Source: an uncultured Sutterella sp.
GTDB lineage: Bacteria; Pseudomonadota; Gammaproteobacteria; Burkholderiales; Burkholderiaceae_F
Direction of reading: 5' to 3'
NCBI GenBank assembly: GCA_905202595.1
Contig: CAJKSP010000022.1
Coordinates: 1-34,424 of the forward strand
Length of the DNA stretch: 34,424 nucleotides
In this document: positions 15,371-22,864 of the stretch, one piece after another
Layout: each line of letters starts with the position of its first letter
How positions within the stretch are numbered: position 1 is the stretch's first letter
Program-made: the position numbers and the translations under genes
The notes under the pieces: generated by a model
Database searches by the model: none
Told to the model about the DNA's origin: nothing
Seen by the model: only the letters and a program-made list of their open reading frames with translations

Positions 15371-16456
15371 ATGGCAAGCATTCAATTCAAGGGCCTGCGC
15401 AAGAGCTACGGCGATCTCGAAGTGGTTCACGGCATCGACCTCGAGATTCAGGACGGCGAATTCATCGTAATCGTGGGACCGTCGGGCTGCGGCAAGTCGA
15501 CGCTGCTGCGCATGGTCGCGGGCCTCGAGCCCATTACGGCCGGCGAGCTTTGGATCGGCGATCGGATGGTGAACAATCTTGAGCCCAAGGACCGCGACTG
15601 CGCCATGGTTTTCCAGAACTACGCGCTCTATCCGCACATGACGGTCTTCGACAACATGGCCTACGGCCTCAAGATCCGAAAGGTGCCCGCCGACAAGATC
15701 AAAGCGCGCGTCGCCGCAGCGGCGAAGATGCTCGAGCTCGAGCATCTGCTCGACCGCCGTCCCCGCCAGCTCTCCGGCGGCCAGCGCCAGCGCGTGGCCA
15801 TGGGGCGCGCCATCGTGCGCGAGCCTTCTGCCTTCCTCTTTGACGAGCCGCTCTCGAATCTCGATGCGAAGCTGCGCGTGCAGACCCGCCTGCAGATTCA
15901 GCAGCTTCACCAGCGCCTGCGCACGACGAGCCTCTATGTGACGCACGATCAGGTTGAAGCGATGACGCTCGCGCATCGCATGATCGTCATGAACGGCGGC
16001 GTCGCCGAGCAGGTCGGCACGCCGCAGGAGGTTTACGATCATCCGAATACGATGTTCGTGGCGGGCTTCATCGGCTCGCCGGCCATGAACCTGATTGAGG
16101 GCCGCGTTTCCGAGGACGGCCGCAGCTTCGAGCATGCCGGTGAGACGCTCGCGCTGCCTCGTGCGTACGAGCGCCTGTCGAATCGCGAAGTAGTGCTCGG
16201 CGTGCGTCCGGAGAACGTGCGGCTGCATGCCTGGGGCTCTCCGGAAGTGCAGGGCACCTTCGATGTCGATACGGTGGAGGGCCTCGGCCCCGACTACCTC
16301 ATCCACGGACGCCTGCTCGGCCAGGACGTGGTCTTCCGGCAGGATCGCGACCGCTTCATTCCCGATGCCGGCACCAAGGCGTCGATCACCTTTTCAACGA
16401 AGGGCGTTCACTGGTTTGATCCGAAGACGACGAAGCGGATCGATCTTGAAGATTGA
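15371..16456 (+). CDS. ugpC: sn-glycerol-3-phosphate ABC transporter, ATPase UgpC
   Basis: A 361-residue ATPase of the MalK/UgpC type that drives import. Walker A is GPSGCGKST (36-44), the ABC signature LSGGQRQR (134-141), Walker B FLFDEPLSNLD (156-166), and the switch region has VTHDQVEAM. A C-terminal TOBE domain follows (about 240-361, with VLGVRPENV), which in relatives takes part in regulation. The start MASIQFKGLRKSYG is standard, with AGGAAAG upstream. The operon ends here at a strong terminator. E. coli has ugpQ (glycerophosphodiester phosphodiesterase) next; it is absent here. Confidence 0.95.
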   Translation: MASIQFKGLRKSYGDLEVVHGIDLEIQDGEFIVIVGPSGCGKSTLLRMVAGLEPITAGELWIGDRMVNNLEPKDRDCAMVFQNYALYPHMTVFDNMAYGLKIRKVPADKIKARVAAAAKMLELEHLLDRRPRQLSGGQRQRVAMGRAIVREPSAFLFDEPLSNLDAKLRVQTRLQIQQLHQRLRTTSLYVTHDQVEAMTLAHRMIVMNGGVAEQVGTPQEVYDHPNTMFVAGFIGSPAMNLIEGRVSEDGRSFEHAGETLALPRAYERLSNREVVLGVRPENVRLHAWGSPEVQGTFDVDTVEGLGPDYLIHGRLLGQDVVFRQDRDRFIPDAGTKASITFSTKGVHWFDPKTTKRIDLED

Positions 16457-16517
16457 TGACGGCGCGCGGCTTGACGGTGCTTCCGTCAGGTCGGCGTTCC
16501 TCACGGCATCAGCCTGG

Positions 16518-16552
16518 CGGCGCTTCGGCCAATAGCGAAGCGCCGTTTTTTT
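16518..16552 (+). terminator. Rho-independent terminator of the ugp operon
   Basis: A 10-bp perfect stem CGGCGCTTCG/CGAAGCGCCG (16518-16527 with 16536-16545) is followed by seven T (16546-16552). Confidence 0.92.
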
Positions 16553-16664
16553 GGTTGAGCTTCTTGCGCTTTTCTGCAACGCTCGCTTTGCCGGCGCGCC
16601 GGCTTCCGCTAATCTTGACGGCAACCGGATTTCCTGATCACTTTCTTTTGCCTGATGCGTCTCG

Positions 16665-17099
16665 ATGAACGACTGGCTCCTGTCCTTTTTCGGCAGCGAG
16701 CACATTGACCTTGTGCTGTTTGCCTCTGCCTTCCTTTCTGCAACGATCCTGCCGGGAAGCTCCGAAGTTTTCCTTGCGGGCGGCATTGCAGCGGATCCTT
16801 CGCGCTGGCTCGCGCTCATCGCCATTGCGACGGCCGGCAACACTCTCGGAAGCATGACGGGGTGGTGCATCGGCCGATTCATTCCGGAGAAGGAAAAAGA
16901 GGGCAGGGCGCTGCAGTGGCTGCACAAGTACGGCATTTGGGCCGTGCTGCTGTGCTGGCTGCCGCTTGTCGGCGACGCGCTGTCGATTGCTGCAGGCTGG
17001 CTGCGCTTCAATCCGGCGGCGACGATGGCCTTGATTGCCGTCGGCAAGGCTGCTCGATATGTAGCAGTCGCCTGGGTCGTGCTGCCCTTCGCTTCGTAG
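16665..17099 (+). CDS. Small VTT/DedA-like (YqaA-type) membrane protein
   Basis: A 144-residue protein with about four hydrophobic segments. The pattern FLSATILPGSSEVFLAGG, then ATAGNTLGSMTGWCIGRFIPE, then WAVLLCWLPLVGDALSIAAGWL is that of the YqaA branch of the VTT (SNARE-associated/DedA) family. DedA-superfamily proteins include undecaprenyl-phosphate and phospholipid flippases; the exact role of YqaA-type members is unknown. The gene starts after the ugp terminator without an evident ribosome site, so it is probably transcribed separately. A six-bp AAAAAC/GTTTTT hairpin at 17163-17178 may end it. Confidence 0.82.
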   Translation: MNDWLLSFFGSEHIDLVLFASAFLSATILPGSSEVFLAGGIAADPSRWLALIAIATAGNTLGSMTGWCIGRFIPEKEKEGRALQWLHKYGIWAVLLCWLPLVGDALSIAAGWLRFNPAATMALIAVGKAARYVAVAWVVLPFAS

Positions 17100-17206
17100 T
17101 ACGGCGCACAATCAGATTAAATCGCGCTTAATAATCAGTCTGCAGACAGGTGAAAAATCTCTAAAAACAGCAGTTTTTCCTACGTTTTTCGCTTAACGGC
17201 CGCCGT

Positions 17207-17212
17207 TATAAT
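17207..17212 (+). promoter_or_regulatory. Perfect -10 box upstream of etfB
   Basis: TATAAT lies about 160 bp before the etfB start. The best -35 with 16-17 bp spacing is a poor T-run (17184-17190), so an activator may be needed. The leader would be long and GC-rich. Nothing else could be identified in 17100-17373. Confidence 0.42.
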
Positions 17213-17373
17213 GGCGGGCGCCGCGCGGACGGACCGGCTGACTCCGAGAGAGAACGCCGCTTCTCCGCGCTTGTTTTGACGGAGCCTTCCAGAGCGCTCT
17301 CTTCAGGAGATGCGCCCGCTCCGTCATACCACCCATTCAACAGCCGCGCATAAAAGTGCGCAGGGAAAACGCA

Positions 17374-18123
17374 GTGAAGATCTTAGTTGCCGTGAAGCGC
17401 GTGGTCGACGCGAAGGTGAAGGTTCGGCCGCTGCCGGATCATTCCGGCGTCGACTTGAAGCTCGCCAAGATGACAATCAATCCGTTTGATGAAATTGCGG
17501 TTGAAGAGGCCGTGCGCTTCAAGGAAGCGGGCGAAGCCGATGAAGTCGTTGCTGTGACGGTGGGGCCGCTCAAGTCGGTCGATGCGCTTCGTCAGGCGAT
17601 GGCGATCGGCGCCGATCGCGGCATCCATGTTCTCTGCGATGCGCCGCTCGAGCCGCTCGCTGTGGCGAAGGTGCTCGCCAAGATCGTCGAGCGCGAAAAG
17701 CCCGACATGGTGTTCCTGGGCAAGCAGGCCATTGACGACGATGCCAATCAGACCGGCCAGATGCTCTCCGCCCTCTGCCGCATGCCGCTCGGCGCCTTTG
17801 CGAGCGAGGCCAAGATCGAAGACGGCCGCGCCGTTGTGACGCGCGAAACCGACGGCGGCACTCAGACCGTCTCGCTCGCGCTGCCTGCCGTGCTCACGGC
17901 CGACCTGCGCCTCGCCGAGCCGCGCTATGTGACGCTGCCCTCAATGGCCAAGGCCCGCAAGAAGCCCGTCGAGCAGATTGACATCGCTTCCCTTGCGGTC
18001 GACACTGCGGCGCGCAACAAGCTTCTCAGCGTGGAGCTGCCGCCTGCACGCAAGGCGGGCGTCATGGTGGCGAGCGTCGACGAGCTCGTCGACCGCCTCA
18101 AGAATGAAGCGCATGCGATCTAA
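17374..18123 (+). CDS. etfB: Electron transfer flavoprotein, beta subunit
   Basis: A 249-residue subunit of the soluble FAD/AMP heterodimer that carries electrons from acyl-CoA and other dehydrogenases to the quinone pool through ETF-QO. The GTG start (VKILVAVKRVVD) with AGGGA upstream is the canonical N-terminus; ATG-like options further upstream add unrelated residues. Visible marks are INPFDEIAVEEAVR, GADRGIHV, FLGKQAIDDDANQTGQML (AMP-binding loop) and ADLRLAEPRYVTLPSMAKARKKP. etfA follows 18 bp later. No acyl-CoA dehydrogenase is nearby, so the electron donor is not given by context. Confidence 0.97.
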   Translation: MKILVAVKRVVDAKVKVRPLPDHSGVDLKLAKMTINPFDEIAVEEAVRFKEAGEADEVVAVTVGPLKSVDALRQAMAIGADRGIHVLCDAPLEPLAVAKVLAKIVEREKPDMVFLGKQAIDDDANQTGQMLSALCRMPLGAFASEAKIEDGRAVVTRETDGGTQTVSLALPAVLTADLRLAEPRYVTLPSMAKARKKPVEQIDIASLAVDTAARNKLLSVELPPARKAGVMVASVDELVDRLKNEAHAI

Positions 18124-18141
18124 TGCCGGGGGAGAGAAGGA

Positions 18142-19077
18142 ATGACCGCACTTTTGATTGCTGAACACGACAACGTGGCTCTTAAGCCGGCGACGGCGCA
18201 GGCGCTTGCCGCAGTTCGCGCCGCGGATCCGATCGTCGACGTGCTCGTGGCCGGCAACGGCTGCGAAGCCGTTGCCGATGCGGCTGCTCACCTTGAGGGC
18301 GTGCGCACGGTGCTGCTCGCCCAGAATCCGAAGCTCGCGCAGGAATGCCCTGAAGTTCTGGCCGATTTGGTCGTGCAGGAAGCCGAGGGCTACGACAGCA
18401 TCTTCTTCGTGGCGTCGTCCGTCGGAAAGGCGGCCATGCCGCGCGCGGCTGCGCTGCTGGACGTGCAGCCGATTTCGGACATTCTTGCCGTCAAGGGGCC
18501 GCGCACGTTCGTGCGGGGCATCTACGCCGGCTCGCTCCTTGCAACGATTGAGGCCGGTTCCGGCCTGATGATGGGCACGATCCGCGCAACGGCTTTCGAG
18601 CCGGTCCGTGCCGCAGAGAAGGCCGCTCCCGTTGAAGAGATTCTTGCGGCGAGCGAATACGACGGCTCGCAGTTCGTGAAGTTCACGGAAACGAAGAGCG
18701 ATCGTCCGGAGCTCGTCTCCGCCAAGACGGTGGTGGCGGGCGGCCGCGGCCTGATCGATGAAGCGGGCTTCAAGGCCATGGTGGACTTCGCCGATTCGAT
18801 CGGCGCGGCTGTCGGCGCGACGCGCACGGCCGTCGACATGGGACTTTGCCCGAATGACTGGCAGGTCGGCCAGACAGGCAAGATGGTGGCGCCGGAGCTC
18901 TATTTCGCCATCGGCATTTCGGGCGCCATTCAGCACACGGCCGGCATCAAGGACGCCAAGGTGATCGTTGCGGTCAACAAGGATCCTGAAGCGCCGATCT
19001 TTGAAGTAGCCGACTACGGCTTGGTCGCTGACGGCGCCGAAACCTGCCGTGCGCTTCAGGCCAAGCTCGGCAAGTAG
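18142..19077 (+). CDS. etfA: Electron transfer flavoprotein, alpha subunit
   Basis: A 311-residue FAD-binding partner of EtfB. The C-terminal FAD domain is fully present: VVAGGRGL, GATRTAVDMGLCPNDWQVGQTGK, APELYFAIGISGAIQHTAGI and IVAVNKDPEAPIFEVADYGLV. The N-terminal domain starts MTALLIAEHDN. GGAGAG lies before the start. The pair forms one operon ending near a GC-rich imperfect hairpin (19093-19117), beyond which the ribosomal rpsP cluster begins. Confidence 0.97.
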   Translation: MTALLIAEHDNVALKPATAQALAAVRAADPIVDVLVAGNGCEAVADAAAHLEGVRTVLLAQNPKLAQECPEVLADLVVQEAEGYDSIFFVASSVGKAAMPRAAALLDVQPISDILAVKGPRTFVRGIYAGSLLATIEAGSGLMMGTIRATAFEPVRAAEKAAPVEEILAASEYDGSQFVKFTETKSDRPELVSAKTVVAGGRGLIDEAGFKAMVDFADSIGAAVGATRTAVDMGLCPNDWQVGQTGKMVAPELYFAIGISGAIQHTAGIKDAKVIVAVNKDPEAPIFEVADYGLVADGAETCRALQAKLGK

Positions 19078-19092
19078 CCCAAAATAATCTGC

Positions 19093-19117
19093 CCGAGCGC
19101 CTTGCAGGGCGTCTCGG
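19093..19117 (+). terminator. Imperfect hairpin after etfA
   Basis: CCGAGCGCC pairs with GGCG-T-CTCGG (one bulged T) around the loop TTGCAG. No T-tract follows. The loop also supplies the -35 of the putative rpsP promoter, so termination is uncertain. Confidence 0.33.
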
Positions 19118-19131
19118 CTGCGGATTAAAAT
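19102..19131 (+). promoter_or_regulatory. Candidate promoter of rpsP-rimM-trmD-rplS
   Basis: TTGCAG (19102-19107), an 18-bp spacer and TAAAAT (19126-19131) give a plausible sigma-70 promoter with a leader of about 130 nt before rpsP. Confidence 0.45.
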
Positions 19132-19271
19132 CGCGATTTCGCGCAGCGGCGCGGAGGCGCCAACCGCCTCTTCGCCACCTTCAAGCGCAAACTCGAATTC
19201 TTCAGCCGCCGCCGGCCCGAACGTCCGCGGCGGATTTTCATCCATTGCACCAAAAAGTTAAGAGGTAACTC

Positions 19272-19568
19272 ATGGTCATCGTTCGTCTCGCCCGCGGCGG
19301 CGCCAAGAAGCGTCCGTTCTATTCCATCAACGTTTGCGACTCGCGCTGCCGCCGCGACGGCCGCTTCATCGAGCGCCTCGGCTTCTACAACCCCTGCGCT
19401 GCCGGCGCTGCGGAGCGCTTCTCCTGCAATTTCGAGCGCCTCGCCTACTGGCAGTCCAAGGGCGCCCAGCTCTCCGAGACGGTTGCCCGCCTCGTGAAGG
19501 ATGCCAAGGCCGCTGCTGCCGCCGCTCCGGCTGCTGAGGCTGCTGCCGAAGCCCCGAAGGCCGAGTAA
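19272..19568 (+). CDS. rpsP: 30S ribosomal protein S16
   Basis: A 98-residue S16 protein, which binds 16S rRNA in the 5' domain and assists 30S assembly. The start MVIVRLARGGAKKRPFYSINV is the family hallmark, followed by RDGRFIERLGFYNP. The last 20 residues are an alanine-rich tail (AAAAAAPAAEAAAEAPKAE) beyond the conserved fold, common in Burkholderiales but variable. AGAGG lies 7 nt before the ATG. It heads the rpsP-rimM-trmD-rplS cluster. Confidence 0.98.
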   Translation: MVIVRLARGGAKKRPFYSINVCDSRCRRDGRFIERLGFYNPCAAGAAERFSCNFERLAYWQSKGAQLSETVARLVKDAKAAAAAAPAAEAAAEAPKAE

Positions 19569-19584
19569 TTTCGGCGAGAAGCCC

Positions 19585-19736
19585 CGGCGTCCGGCGTTAA
19601 GGACGCCGCCGAGAAGACCCCGCAAATCCCTCACAGTGCGGACTCGGCAGAACGGTCGTGCCTCTCGTGTCCAAGCACATCGGATCCGTTCGCCGCAGGA
19701 GTCCGGTATCTACGCTATCTGGGTTGCGGGGTTTTT
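19585..19736 (+). ncRNA. Nested RNA structure between rpsP and rimM (unclassified cis element)
   Basis: The 221-bp gap holds an 8-bp hairpin CGGCGTCC/GGACGCCG (19585-19592 with 19601-19608). It is followed by a larger nested fold: an outer 9-bp stem ACCCCGCAA/TTGCGGGGT (19617-19625 with 19724-19732) encloses a 7-bp stem CGGACTC/GAGTCCG (19639-19645 with 19699-19705), and a T5 run follows the outer stem. No coding frame is convincing. It could be a terminator/attenuator that tunes rimM-trmD-rplS relative to rpsP, or a protein-binding leader. The pairings were found by eye; thermodynamics and conservation are untested. Confidence 0.4.
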
Positions 19737-19789
19737 GCTGTCTGTAAAAAGCGCTGGCTGTGCGCCCTTCGTCTTGCTGGAAAGTAGAA

Positions 19790-20308
19790 ATGGAAGACCT
19801 TGTTGAACTTGGCCGCACAGGCGGCGCCTATGGCTTTCGCGGCTGGGTCCGCATCTCGCCGCTCGCTTCGGGTGAAGTGCTCGAGGCCGTGCGCGACTGG
19901 ATTCTTGTTGATGCGGCGGGTCAGCAGACGCCTGTTTGTGTGACGGGGCTGCGCCGGCACGGCGCCGGCTTCATCGCCAAATGGAGCGGATGCGAAACGA
20001 AAGAAGCGGCTGATGCGGTCCGCGCGAAGGTCATGGTGCCGAGAAGCGCTTTCCCTGATGCGGGCGAGGATGCCGTCTGGGCAGTCGACGTCATCGGCTG
20101 CGAAGCGGTGAGCAAGTCGGGCGAGCCGCTCGGGCGCATCGAGAACATCGGCACGAACGGCGTGCAGGATCTCTTCGTCATTGCCTATGAGGGCGAGGAC
20201 GGCGAGACGAAGCGCTTCATGGTGCCGGATGTGAAGGATGTCTATGTGCTCAGCATTGACGTCAAGTCCAAGCGCGTGACGCTGGATTGGGATCCGTCCT
20301 GGCGCTGA
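19790..20308 (+). CDS. rimM: Ribosome maturation factor RimM
   Basis: A 172-residue two-domain factor that binds S19 and helps mature the 30S head. The N-terminal beta-barrel begins EDLVELGRTGGAYGFRGWVRISP, and the PRC-barrel half has AVDVIGCEAVSKSGEPLGRIENIGTNGVQDLFVI and RFMVPDVKDVYVLSIDVKSKRVTLDW. The ATG at 19790 is chosen because GGAAAG lies before it and residue 1 meets the family N-terminus; an earlier start at 19760 adds ten unrelated residues. The gap to trmD is 18 bp. Confidence 0.96.
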   Translation: MEDLVELGRTGGAYGFRGWVRISPLASGEVLEAVRDWILVDAAGQQTPVCVTGLRRHGAGFIAKWSGCETKEAADAVRAKVMVPRSAFPDAGEDAVWAVDVIGCEAVSKSGEPLGRIENIGTNGVQDLFVIAYEGEDGETKRFMVPDVKDVYVLSIDVKSKRVTLDWDPSWR

Positions 20309-20326
20309 GGCGGGAGGCTGGCTGAC

Positions 20327-21076
20327 ATGACGATGCGCTTTGACGCCGTAACGCTTTTTCCGGAGATCTTTGCTGCAGTGCGCGACTGCGGGATTACAAA
20401 CCGCGCCATGAAGCGCGGACTCTGGACGCTCGAGCTTTGGAATCCCAGAGACTGCGCGCGCGACTTGCACCGCACGATCGACGATCGTCCGTTCGGGGGC
20501 GGGCCGGGCATGGTCATGATGGCTGAACCGCTTGCGGAGACGGTCGATGCAATCCGCGCATCGGGCAATCGCGGCCGCGTGATTTCCTTTGCGCCGAACG
20601 GCAGCCGCCTCACCGACAAGCGCGTGCGCGAACTGGCGGAAGCGGGCGAGGATCTCGTGCTCATCTGCGGGCGCTACGAGGGCATTGACGAGCGCTTCCT
20701 CTCTACGTACGTCGACGAAGTCGTGAGCCTGGGGGACTTCGTCCTCTCCGGCGGGGAGCTGCCGGCCTGCGCGCTCATTGATGCCGTGGTGAGACAGCTG
20801 CCGGGCGCTATCAAGGCGCTTTCCGCATCGGACGAGAGCTTCGCGACAGGGCTTCTCGACGCGCCGCACTATACGCGGCCAGAGGTCTGGCGGGACATGC
20901 CGGTGCCGGATGTTCTTCTGACCGGACACCATGCCAACATTCAGACGTGGTCTAGAGAAAAAAGCCTCGAGCTGACGTTGCGCACGCGCCCCGACCTCAT
21001 TACAATCGCGAATTCTTCTGGACTTCTCACCAAAGACGATAAGAAGCGTCTGAAGGCGATGGGCTGGAAGGAATGA
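20327..21076 (+). CDS. trmD: tRNA (guanine-N1)-methyltransferase TrmD
   Basis: A 249-residue SPOUT methyltransferase that makes m1G37 in tRNAs with G36, preventing +1 frameshifting. Family marks are RFDAVTLFPEIF, DDRPFGGGPGMVMMAEPL, ICGRYEGIDERF, YVDEVVSLGDFVLSGGELPA (trefoil-knot SAM site), ALIDAVVRQLPG and PHYTRPEVWRDMPVPDVLLTGHHANIQTW. GGAGG lies 9 nt before the ATG; the ATG two codons later (20333) gives the more usual N-terminus MRFDAV. Third gene of the cluster. Confidence 0.98.
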   Translation: MTMRFDAVTLFPEIFAAVRDCGITNRAMKRGLWTLELWNPRDCARDLHRTIDDRPFGGGPGMVMMAEPLAETVDAIRASGNRGRVISFAPNGSRLTDKRVRELAEAGEDLVLICGRYEGIDERFLSTYVDEVVSLGDFVLSGGELPACALIDAVVRQLPGAIKALSASDESFATGLLDAPHYTRPEVWRDMPVPDVLLTGHHANIQTWSREKSLELTLRTRPDLITIANSSGLLTKDDKKRLKAMGWKE

Positions 21077-21233
21077 CTTTTCGGAGGGGCTGTCCGCAAG
21101 GCGGTCCTTCTTTTATCAACCCCATCCTATCTGCGGCGGGCCGCTGTATATGGCAATAGAGCCCGGACGGCAGCGCTCGATGAAGCGCCGATCCTGTCTT
21201 TCAGGCCGCAAGATGATGGCAACGGAGCAAAAA

Positions 21234-21608
21234 ATGAATCTCATTCAGATTCTTGAACAGGAAGAGCTCGCCCGCGTCACCGCCGGCAAGACGATCCCCG
21301 ATTTCCGCGCTGGCGACACGGTCGTCGTCAACGTGAACGTCGTTGAAGGCTCGCGCAAGCGCCTTCAGGCCTTTGAAGGCGTCGTGATCGCCCGCCGCAA
21401 CCGCGGCCTGAACTCCTCGTTCATCGTGCGCAAGATCTCGTCGGGCGAAGGCGTGGAACGTACGTTCCAGCTCTACGCGCCGTCGATCGAAAGCATCGTC
21501 GTGAAGCGTCACGGCGACGTTCGTCGCGCGAAGCTCTACTACCTGCGCAGCCGTTCCGGCAAGGCCGCTCGCATCAAGGAGCGCCTCTTCCGCAAGGACG
21601 CGCAGTAA
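21234..21608 (+). CDS. rplS: 50S ribosomal protein L19
   Basis: A 124-residue protein at the 30S-50S interface. The start MNLIQILEQEELARV follows a GGAG at 7 nt and fits the family; the open frame extends upstream to 21150 without family similarity. Marks are PDFRAGDTVVVNVNVVEGSRKRLQAFEGVVIARRNRGLNSSFIVRK, GVERTFQLYAPSI and KLYYLRSRSGKAARIKER. It closes the rpsP-rimM-trmD-rplS cluster, and a strong terminator lies about 90 bp downstream. The 157 bp between trmD and rplS have no gene. Confidence 0.98.
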   Translation: MNLIQILEQEELARVTAGKTIPDFRAGDTVVVNVNVVEGSRKRLQAFEGVVIARRNRGLNSSFIVRKISSGEGVERTFQLYAPSIESIVVKRHGDVRRAKLYYLRSRSGKAARIKERLFRKDAQ

Positions 21609-21701
21609 TCGAGCTGCGGCGCCCGCTTCTGGGCGCGAGCATGCTGCCGGCGAGCACCCGGGCTGCAAAAGCCCAGGCTGCAAGGCTGGCAGCTGCTGCC
21701 G

Positions 21702-21744
21702 AATCCCCGTTGCCCCGCTTCCGTTGGGCTGCGGGGATTTTTTT
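21702..21744 (+). terminator. Rho-independent terminator after rplS
   Basis: AATCCCCG (21702-21709) pairs with CGGGGATT (21732-21739) and a run of seven T covers 21738-21744. The 22-nt loop may hold further GC pairing. Confidence 0.85.
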
Positions 21745-22726
21745 GTCTGCGGCTTTTGAAGGGGAATGGATTTTTTTGACTGGATTGACAGCACTTAGGC
21801 CGATCCGGCGCGAGGAGCTGCTGAGCTGTCAACAGCTGGTTTGATCGATGCTCGGTTGGCTAAACCGACGTCGCCGTTCGATAGGTCATCAGACCGGACG
21901 CGTTGTTCGGCGTCATCAAGCGGACAGTTGCTAACCAGCCCGAGGAGCTGCGTCACAAACGCATTCACTTGGGGGAGGTTCGGACAAAATCAGCTACGGA
22001 AAAAATCAGGATGGCCATCGAAAACTCTTAGATATTCCTGCCGATCGCCCCGTGAGTTCAGCAGAAAGAAAAGCGCTTTTCGAAGAACTCAAAGATGCCG
22101 AAACGCGGTTGACCTGCGCAGAGTCCCAGCTGGAAACCGCAGTTAAAGACTGCAGGGATGAGCTCAAAAAACAGAGTTGCAGCGGCAGCTGGAACTCGCG
22201 CAAAAGGATTTGAAGTCGTTCGAATCTGTCGGGTCATGACGATTCCCGGAAGCACGTTCTGCGCATCTCGGAAAACAACGCTGAAACATAAAGCGATTTT
22301 GTTTCTTGACGATCGGGTGCCGCCGCAGCAGCGGCGCTTCGGCCTCAGCGTTTGTGAGACGGCGCTGCAGCGAGTAATGAGCTGCTTGCACGCACTTGAC
22401 GGGTGCGCAAGGCCAAGCCGCATGTGGGACGAGCCTGCCGGACGTGTGCTTAACCGAAAGATTCAGGCCGACATGCCGCTGCATCAACTGGGACGGACGT
22501 CACGTACGTGCCGTGAATTGGCATGGAGAAGCCGCTTCTCAGCTTGTTTTCGCTGCGGGCGGCAAGCCTTCCCCAAAGGGCCGGCGCACGCAGAGTTCAT
22601 CTGCCGGACTCGGCTTCCTTTCTGCAATTTCGACGATTTTGCAAATGCTTTCGGCGAAAAAGACTGGCTGGCAAGGGGAAACGATCTAAGGCAAAGTGCT
22701 GGCGTCATTAGGGCTTAAAGCAAAGC
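21745..22726 (+). pseudogene. Decayed coding region, possibly a transposase remnant
   Basis: About 1 kb between the rplS terminator and the gldA-like gene has no intact gene, but carries protein-like fragments in several frames. Fragment A (21885-22031) reads VIRPDALFGVIKRTVANQP and onward. Fragment B (open 21935-22213) includes SDKISYGKNQDGHRKLLDIPADRP, then a clear heptad coiled coil (ERKALFEELKDAETRL). A one-base deletion in the A6 run near 22162-22167 breaks it; in the next frame the coil continues as ELQRQLELAQKDLKSFESVGS to a stop at 22237-22239. A third frame continues with RISENNAET to a stop near 22289. The layout recalls DDE transposases with an inserted coil, such as IS1634-type, but I cannot prove the family. 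A direct repeat CGAGGAGCTGC occurs at 21811 and 21941. Confidence 0.4.
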
Positions 22727-22864
22727 ATGACAAGCCGATTGAGAAAGCGTGTGCTCAGCAGCCCCTACAATGAGCAATTCGAAGCTCTGATTTGCAGAGC
22801 TGGAGCAGTTCTGCAAAACAGCATGAATTGCAAATCGAAACCTCAATGTGAAGGAGATGAGCGC

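Noticed and set aside
22158..22718. A 186-codon plus-strand frame in the decayed region
   Set aside because: It starts without a ribosome site, its composition is Arg/Cys-rich and neighbouring frames carry the more protein-like text. I treat it as part of the remnant, not as a gene.
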